DNA of 9,914 nucleotides from Natrialbaceae archaeon B1-Br10_E2g27. Lineage in GTDB: Archaea; Halobacteriota; Halobacteria; Halobacteriales; Natrialbaceae. Shown one piece after another: positions 6,832 through 9,914 of the stretch. The position numbers and the translations under genes are program-made. The notes below the pieces were generated by a model. That model had not been told where the DNA came from. It saw nothing but the letters and a program-made list of their open reading frames with translations, and made no database searches. The DNA is taken from the NCBI GenBank assembly GCA_001563885.1, contig LKMM01000071.1:1-9914 (forward strand), read 5' to 3'. Every line of letters starts with the position of its first letter. Positions within the stretch are counted from its first letter, which is position 1.

Positions 6832-7419
6832 TTACAGCCTCACCGATCCTTCTTCGTCAGTAAGCGTCGTTGGGACACGAATTTCTTGTTCAGTCGACGC
6901 ACCGGCGTCTGTCGTGAAGGTGACGGTTATTCCATCCCCTTCGGAAAGGTCAGCGTAGACATCGTCCAGAGTAAGCTCAACTTCTATCCGATCACTGTTA
7001 TCTTCCAAGACCGGATCGTCTCCATCGTCTACATCAGGGCCCTGAATAGTACTTAATTCGATACCCGTTGTATCTCCATCAAGTGTAAATGTCTCTTCGC
7101 CATCAGGTCCAATGATCTGAGCAGTTGTTTGCTCTAAGTCGACTGGGTCAGAACCTGGAGCAGTTGCAACAACAAAATTTAATCCCTCGATGCCTTCTGC
7201 AGTATCGTCTATATCACCAGAGACACTCACAACTGTCAGCCGATCACTTACTTGATCCGCTGCTTCTTCACCCGTGGCCTCAGCCTGCGTTTGCAGGAAA
7301 CCAGCGGTGTTAATCAATACACCTGCGGCAATCGCAGCGACCAGCACCATCGCGATGAACACGATGAGTGTGCCGATCCCCACCTGACCGCGCTCTCCGT
7401 TATCTTCGTTTACGAACAT
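6832..7419 (-). CDS. Archaellin, first gene of the tandem pair
   Basis: 195 residues. The class III signal peptide MFVNEDNGERG is cut before QVGIGTLIVF, followed by the conserved core helix (12-40) and an acidic beta-rich outer domain. I find no N-x-S/T sequon in the mature protein: the position aligned to N97-R-T of archaellin 2 reads E96-Q-T. It is the promoter-proximal gene, with a TATA-like box about 60 bp upstream, and would usually be the more abundant product. Flagellin gene numbering differs among genera, so I give no symbol. The outer domain has low GC3 like its neighbour, a usual mark of fast-changing surface protein. Confidence 0.95.
   Translation of the reverse strand: MFVNEDNGERGQVGIGTLIVFIAMVLVAAIAAGVLINTAGFLQTQAEATGEEAADQVSDRLTVVSVSGDIDDTAEGIEGLNFVVATAPGSDPVDLEQTTAQIIGPDGEETFTLDGDTTGIELSTIQGPDVDDGDDPVLEDNSDRIEVELTLDDVYADLSEGDGITVTFTTDAGASTEQEIRVPTTLTDEEGSVRL
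7337..7368 (-). repeat. 32-bp exact direct repeat, archaellin-1 copy
   Basis: Partner of 6748-6779. The two copies are 589 bp apart and in the same orientation. Confidence 0.85.
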
Positions 7420-7423
7420 GTGT

Positions 7424-7435
7424 AGGGGTGAACAC
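7424..7435. promoter_or_regulatory. Short inverted repeat in the archaellin leader
   Basis: The plus strand reads GGGTGAACACCC just upstream of the archaellin ATG: arms GGGTG/CACCC with a 2-nt centre. On the mRNA the left arm contains GGTG, the only SD-like word before the ATG, so pairing could hide it. It may equally be a DNA operator or chance. Confidence 0.35.
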
Positions 7436-7474
7436 CCGTTGTCTTCGGGCGTCAGCTAACACTCTGGAGTACCT

Positions 7475-7483
7475 GATATTAAA
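7475..7483 (-). promoter_or_regulatory. TATA box of the archaellin operon
   Basis: The minus strand carries TTTAATATC about 60 bp before the archaellin-1 ATG, the best TATA-like match in the spacer. Initiation about 26 bp downstream would give a leader of roughly 30-35 nt. Confidence 0.6.
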
Positions 7484-7669
7484 CCTGAGCCAGTATTTTC
7501 AAATATGGAAACGGTATTTCGGAGATCCTACCGGTTTCGTACTCGAGAGTAACCCCTAATTGAAAGATTTGGGCTGCTCGTATTTTTCACTGGAAGAATG
7601 GTCGAAACCGAGGTAATAACTCTTCTGGCCAGTTGGCGATAGATCGGGCAGAAAGCGCCTCTCTGGGGT

Positions 7670-7687
7670 ATTTTCATCGATGAAAAT
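7670..7687. promoter_or_regulatory. Perfect 18-bp palindrome, candidate operator
   Basis: ATTTTCATCGATGAAAAT reads the same on both strands. Its centre is about 45 bp upstream of the presumed TATA region of the winged-helix gene and about 200 bp from the archaellin TATA box. Its length and symmetry suit a dimeric winged-helix protein. Binding is inference. Confidence 0.5.
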
Positions 7688-7715
7688 GGACCGATCGACC
7701 TCTGTAATCGGCGAA

Positions 7716-7727
7716 TACGGTTTTGTG
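7716..7727 (+). promoter_or_regulatory. Weak promoter of the regulator/membrane-protein pair
   Basis: TACGGTTTTGTG lies about 27 bp before the ATG at 7750, the spacing of a leaderless archaeal transcript. There is no clear SD before that ATG, which fits. The TATA match is poor. Confidence 0.3.
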
Positions 7728-7749
7728 AGTCGACTCGAAAGACCTGTGT

Positions 7750-8109
7750 ATGGATCCGACCGAACTGCTCTCGAGTCTGGGCCAAAAATATAGCCCGGAC
7801 ATTTTGCGTTCGGCCACCGAGCCCAAATCGGCACAGCAACTGAGCGAAGAACTTGATATCCCTATGACAACAAGCTACCGACGCGTGGAGACGCTTTCGG
7901 AACTCGGCCTGCTCGAGGACGACGAGGAGACCGCCGAGTTCGGCGAGACAGGGCAAAGCCAGACGCTATACCAGCGCAACGTCGAGGAGATCGTCATCCG
8001 ATTCGAGGACGAAGCGATTACGGTCGAATCGAAAGAACGCGAAGTCGCAGACCAGCGCCTCTCGAGTGTCTGGGATGATCTCAGCCGCAGTATCGGCGGT
8101 GATGACTAA
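7750..8109 (+). CDS. Winged helix-turn-helix regulator (ArsR-like, haloarchaeal)
   Basis: 119 residues. Residues 15-57 form a winged-helix DNA-binding unit: SPDILRSATEPKSAQQLSEEL, then IPMTTSYRRVETLSELGLLE with the recognition helix near 39-50. The wing (61-76) and a short C-terminal part with VEEIVIRFEDEAITV and a final amphipathic helix suggest a dimer. I see no ligand pocket or Cys cluster. It overlaps the next gene by one base (TAATG), a sign of translational coupling. Divergent placement from the archaellin operon makes it a candidate archaellin or local regulator; this is inference. Such pairs of HTH gene plus small membrane gene occur elsewhere in haloarchaea, so the pair may instead be a general module. 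Confidence 0.85.
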   Translation: MDPTELLSSLGQKYSPDILRSATEPKSAQQLSEELDIPMTTSYRRVETLSELGLLEDDEETAEFGETGQSQTLYQRNVEEIVIRFEDEAITVESKEREVADQRLSSVWDDLSRSIGGDD

Positions 8110-8387
8110 TGCAACCGATCGAACTGCTGTATATCGTCTTCAGCGGGACACTCATCGCCTCCGGGCTCGTCATGGCAGGGATGGCCGTCCAGGCGTATAC
8201 GTATACGGAACGTCGGTCGATGGTCTACCTCTCCGTTGGCTTTACGTTGATCGTTGCCGCCGCAACCGCGACCACGATCAGTGCCTTCGTCAACGACTTC
8301 CAGAATCCACGCACGCTGTTGACCGTCAACTATTTCGTGACCACGCTTGGCTTCGTCGCCGTCATCTTGAGCCTCTATGCCGAGTGA
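8109..8387 (+). CDS. Small three-helix membrane protein coupled to the regulator (possibly DUF7521 type)
   Basis: 92 residues with three hydrophobic segments at about 6-28, 39-62 and 68-90, and short loops (YTYTERRSM; VNDFQNPRT). There is no signal peptidase site or catalytic motif. The start overlaps the regulator stop (TAATG), and GGTGAT lies 5 nt upstream of the ATG, a strong SD that fixes this start. I recall a haloarchaeal family (DUF7521) of this shape next to HTH genes, but that is from memory. A role as membrane partner or sensor for the regulator is inference. Confidence 0.8.
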   Translation: MQPIELLYIVFSGTLIASGLVMAGMAVQAYTYTERRSMVYLSVGFTLIVAAATATTISAFVNDFQNPRTLLTVNYFVTTLGFVAVILSLYAE

Positions 8388-8457
8388 CAAGCCAGTGTCC
8401 GGACGCTATCGAGTGACTGGAACCACTGTCTCCTCGATAGGTTCCCCGGCCGGGACA

Positions 8458-8463
8458 TTTATC
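8458..8463 (+). promoter_or_regulatory. TATA box of the small zinc-protein gene
   Basis: TTTATC, preceded by CGGGACA, is centred about 28 bp before ATG 8489 in an otherwise GC-rich 101-bp gap. No SD precedes the ATG, so a leaderless mRNA is predicted. Confidence 0.6.
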
Positions 8464-8488
8464 TCCCCACCAGCGCCAATCTGGCGTC

Positions 8489-8683
8489 ATGGAGATCATC
8501 GATGGGGACAAGACTGTGTGTAGCCGCTGTGATGAGGTTATTTTACTCGCCGATGCAAACGTCCTCGGGAAACAGAACAATCGCACGTACGCGAAACCGC
8601 TCTGTAATGACTGTCTGAAAAAGGTCGGCGTCCCGAGAGGGTACGAACTCGAGCGTGACGTAAGCTATCTCATCGAGGACTGA
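8489..8683 (+). CDS. Small zinc-binding protein with two CxxC motifs
   Basis: 64 residues. C11-S-R-C14 and C39-N-D-C42, 24 residues apart, form a probable four-Cys zinc site (zinc-ribbon type). The rest is small and charged, with no membrane helix. Haloarchaea have many such micro-zinc proteins, some with effects on motility or biofilm; whether this one has any is unknown. It has its own promoter and a convergent neighbour (cheF, 21 bp between the stops). The T run at 8708-8713, inside the last codons of cheF, could end its transcript. Confidence 0.8.
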   Translation: MEIIDGDKTVCSRCDEVILLADANVLGKQNNRTYAKPLCNDCLKKVGVPRGYELERDVSYLIED

Positions 8684-8704
8684 CAGACAGCCGCCGTCTC
8701 ACCA

Positions 8705-9568
8705 CTATTTTTTGTTCATCGCTTCGCTCGCGATGTTTCGCCCGCGGGGTTTCAACGCGACTTCCCGCCTGACTCTGACTTCCTCTAGGACGTCGAGTTC
8801 GATGAGGCGTTCGTAAATCTCCTCGACCTCGTCGGTCTCGATGCCGAGAAACTCGGGGACTTCAAACGGCGACACGCCCGAATAGATCGCCATCAACACC
8901 TCCTCTTCTTTCGAGGAGAGATCGATCTGTGAGGCGTTTTTTTCGGCTCCCTTATCCAGGACTGATTTCAGTATCGCGACGTTCTGTTTCGAGCCCGAGA
9001 TGTAGGTTTGGACACTCGAGTCCTCTTCGGTGTGTTCGGCCTCGAGGACCGGTCGATCGCTGGATTTGACGGTTCGTTCGTCGGTTTCGACGGTGCCGAC
9101 GTCGTCGACTTCGATCTGGACGAACGAGCCGTTCTCGACGGCGAAATTCGCGACGCCCGTGTTGATGTTCACTCGGGCTTTCCGCCAGGAGGCATCTTGG
9201 ACGACGCCACCTTTGACCGCTGGGTGTTTGATCAGGATAATCTCGCCGTCGAGAATCGCCTTCTGGATCTGGAGTTCGAACTCATCGACCTCCCCCATCG
9301 AGATCAGATAGACGTTCGGGCCGTAGTTGATGCTGATGTAATTCGAGACGGTCGCGATTGCCTGATTGACGTCGTAACGACCCCTGATTGAGGAAATCTT
9401 CGAGAGGGGAACGGTCTCTTTGCGGTCGTTGCCGACAATTACGAGACGTTTGTTCGAGAGGACGATCCGGCCGTTCGTCCAGTTGGTATCCTGGAGTTTT
9501 CGTCCCTCTTTGACCACCTGGGTGAACTTTCCGGTGACGTCGGCGAGTTTTTGCTCGGATTTGCTCAT
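8705..9568 (-). CDS. cheF: Taxis adaptor protein CheF
   Basis: 287 residues, the CheF (DUF439) length. Residues 1-110 contain two beta-rich repeats (TNWTNGRIVLSNKRLVIVGN; YISINYGPNVYLISM), followed by a related half at about 111-205 (DASWRKARVNINTGVANFAV). Residues 216-280 form a winged-helix-like C-terminal region (LSSKEEEVLMAIYSGVSPFEV...YERLIELDVLEEVRVRREV). CheF is archaea-specific and links phosphorylated CheY, and CheC2/CheD in Halobacterium, to the ArlCDE collar, so it connects this gene to the two arlCE-type genes here. ATG 9568 overlaps the HEAT gene stop by 4 bp (ATGA), with GGTGGTGA as SD, so they are coupled. A family with two paralogues is usual; only one is seen here. Confidence 0.93.
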   Translation of the reverse strand: MSKSEQKLADVTGKFTQVVKEGRKLQDTNWTNGRIVLSNKRLVIVGNDRKETVPLSKISSIRGRYDVNQAIATVSNYISINYGPNVYLISMGEVDEFELQIQKAILDGEIILIKHPAVKGGVVQDASWRKARVNINTGVANFAVENGSFVQIEVDDVGTVETDERTVKSSDRPVLEAEHTEEDSSVQTYISGSKQNVAILKSVLDKGAEKNASQIDLSSKEEEVLMAIYSGVSPFEVPEFLGIETDEVEEIYERLIELDVLEEVRVRREVALKPRGRNIASEAMNKK

Positions 9569-9914
9569 GCGAAGTCACCACCCATCGCGCCCATCCCGCC
9601 GAGTTTCGACAGCGCCGAAAACCCACGCTTTCGGAGGCGTTCGCTCTCGGTTCGGTCGACAAACCGCTCGATTCGTTTTTGTGACTGGTCGCCACCGATT
9701 TTCCCGATGACGAACAGTGCCTTGCTTCGCATCCCATCGTCGCGATGTTCGTCTTCGATAAGGTCTAACAACCGACGCTCGAGGTCGCCACCGTCCAGCA
9801 AGGCAAGACTGGTGGCGGCGAACTTCGAGGTCATCTCGTCGTCATCGCCTAAGGTTTCGATGAGTGCGTCCTGAGCCTGTGTTCGATACTCGTCGACGTC
9901 GATGCGTCCGAGCA
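9565..9914 (-). CDS. HEAT-repeat protein next to CheF, N-terminus cut by the right edge
   Basis: The open frame continues past the right edge; 115 residues plus stop are visible. They contain alpha-helical HEAT-like pairs (RTQAQDALIETLGDDDEMTS / KFAATSLALLDGGDLERRLL / GMRSKALFVIGKIGGDQSQK / ERLRKRGFSALSKLGG). An ATG at 9834 is internal and should not be taken as the start. In Halobacterium salinarum a HEAT-like protein (OE2401F) sits beside the CheF proteins and was found with them in the Che-archaellum interaction network; this protein is the likely counterpart, from memory and context. The precise role is unknown. Confidence 0.8.
   Translation of the reverse strand, partial: LGRIDVDEYRTQAQDALIETLGDDDEMTSKFAATSLALLDGGDLERRLLDLIEDEHRDDGMRSKALFVIGKIGGDQSQKRIERFVDRTESERLRKRGFSALSKLGGMGAMGGDFA

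Larger units (their letters stand above)
7420..7749. promoter_or_regulatory. 330-bp divergent control region between archaellins and the regulator gene
   Basis: No convincing gene lies here; frames crossing it look noncoding. From left to right it holds a leader inverted repeat (7424-7435), the archaellin TATA box (7475-7483), an imperfect inverted repeat GAAACGGTA / TACCGGTTTC (7508-7516 and 7529-7538), a perfect 18-bp palindrome (7670-7687), and a TATA-like word near 7721. The word GTATTTTCA occurs at 7493-7501 and 7668-7676, with GTATTTTTCA at 7580-7589 between them, spaced 87 and 88 bp. Local AT content is raised compared with the coding regions. Confidence 0.6.

Noticed and set aside
7528..7956. 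Minus-strand frames across the divergent spacer and the regulator gene
   Set aside because: They overlap the well-supported winged-helix gene and have no SD, and their composition is unlike other proteins here.
1..9914. tRNA, rRNA, CRISPR arrays, insertion sequences, transposase genes or integration sites
   Set aside because: I saw no cloverleaf, regularly spaced repeat array, terminal inverted repeats or transposase motifs. The tandem and direct repeats present are all explained within coding genes.

Overview
The window is a piece of a haloarchaeal motility locus (class Halobacteria). The proteins are very acidic, the DNA is GC-rich with many CTCGAG words, Shine-Dalgarno (SD) sequences are of the GGTGATC/GAGG type, and promoters look archaeal (TATA, leaderless or short leader). 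The genes are archaellum (fla/arl) and archaeal chemotaxis genes. A Natrialbales-type genome (Natrinema/Haloterrigena-like) is my guess from style only.

Layout. Most genes lie on the minus strand, so transcription runs from high to low coordinates. At the right edge a partial HEAT-repeat protein (9914-9565) overlaps the taxis adaptor gene cheF (9568-8705). Three plus-strand genes follow: a small two-CxxC zinc protein (8489-8683), and a coupled pair made of a winged-helix regulator (7750-8109) and a three-helix membrane protein (8109-8387). A 330-bp divergent control region (7420-7749) separates this pair from two tandem archaellin genes (7419-6832, 6829-6203). A terminator-like T tract and a second promoter precede arlF (6055-5516), arlG (5515-5057) and an arlCE-type gene (5053-3869), which are packed almost without gaps. 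Then come a 193-bp low-GC3 spacer, arlJ (3675-1948) and a probable 43-residue membrane protein (1786-1655). A plus-strand gene with a disordered N-terminus (1016-1651) converges on it. A second ArlCE/ArlD-type gene (751 to the left edge) is cut by the window.

How it works together. The archaellins form the filament. ArlF and ArlG form the stator-like pseudoperiplasmic part. The ArlCE/ArlD proteins form the cytosolic collar that receives the switch signal. ArlJ is the membrane platform. CheF connects CheY to the ArlCDE proteins, and the HEAT protein is the kind found beside CheF in Halobacterium. The ATPase pair ArlH/ArlI is not between arlCE and arlJ, where it usually sits; it must lie outside the window or be lost. 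The regulator/membrane-protein pair divergent from the archaellins, together with the palindromes and repeats between them, is the least explained part and the best candidate for an undescribed control module.
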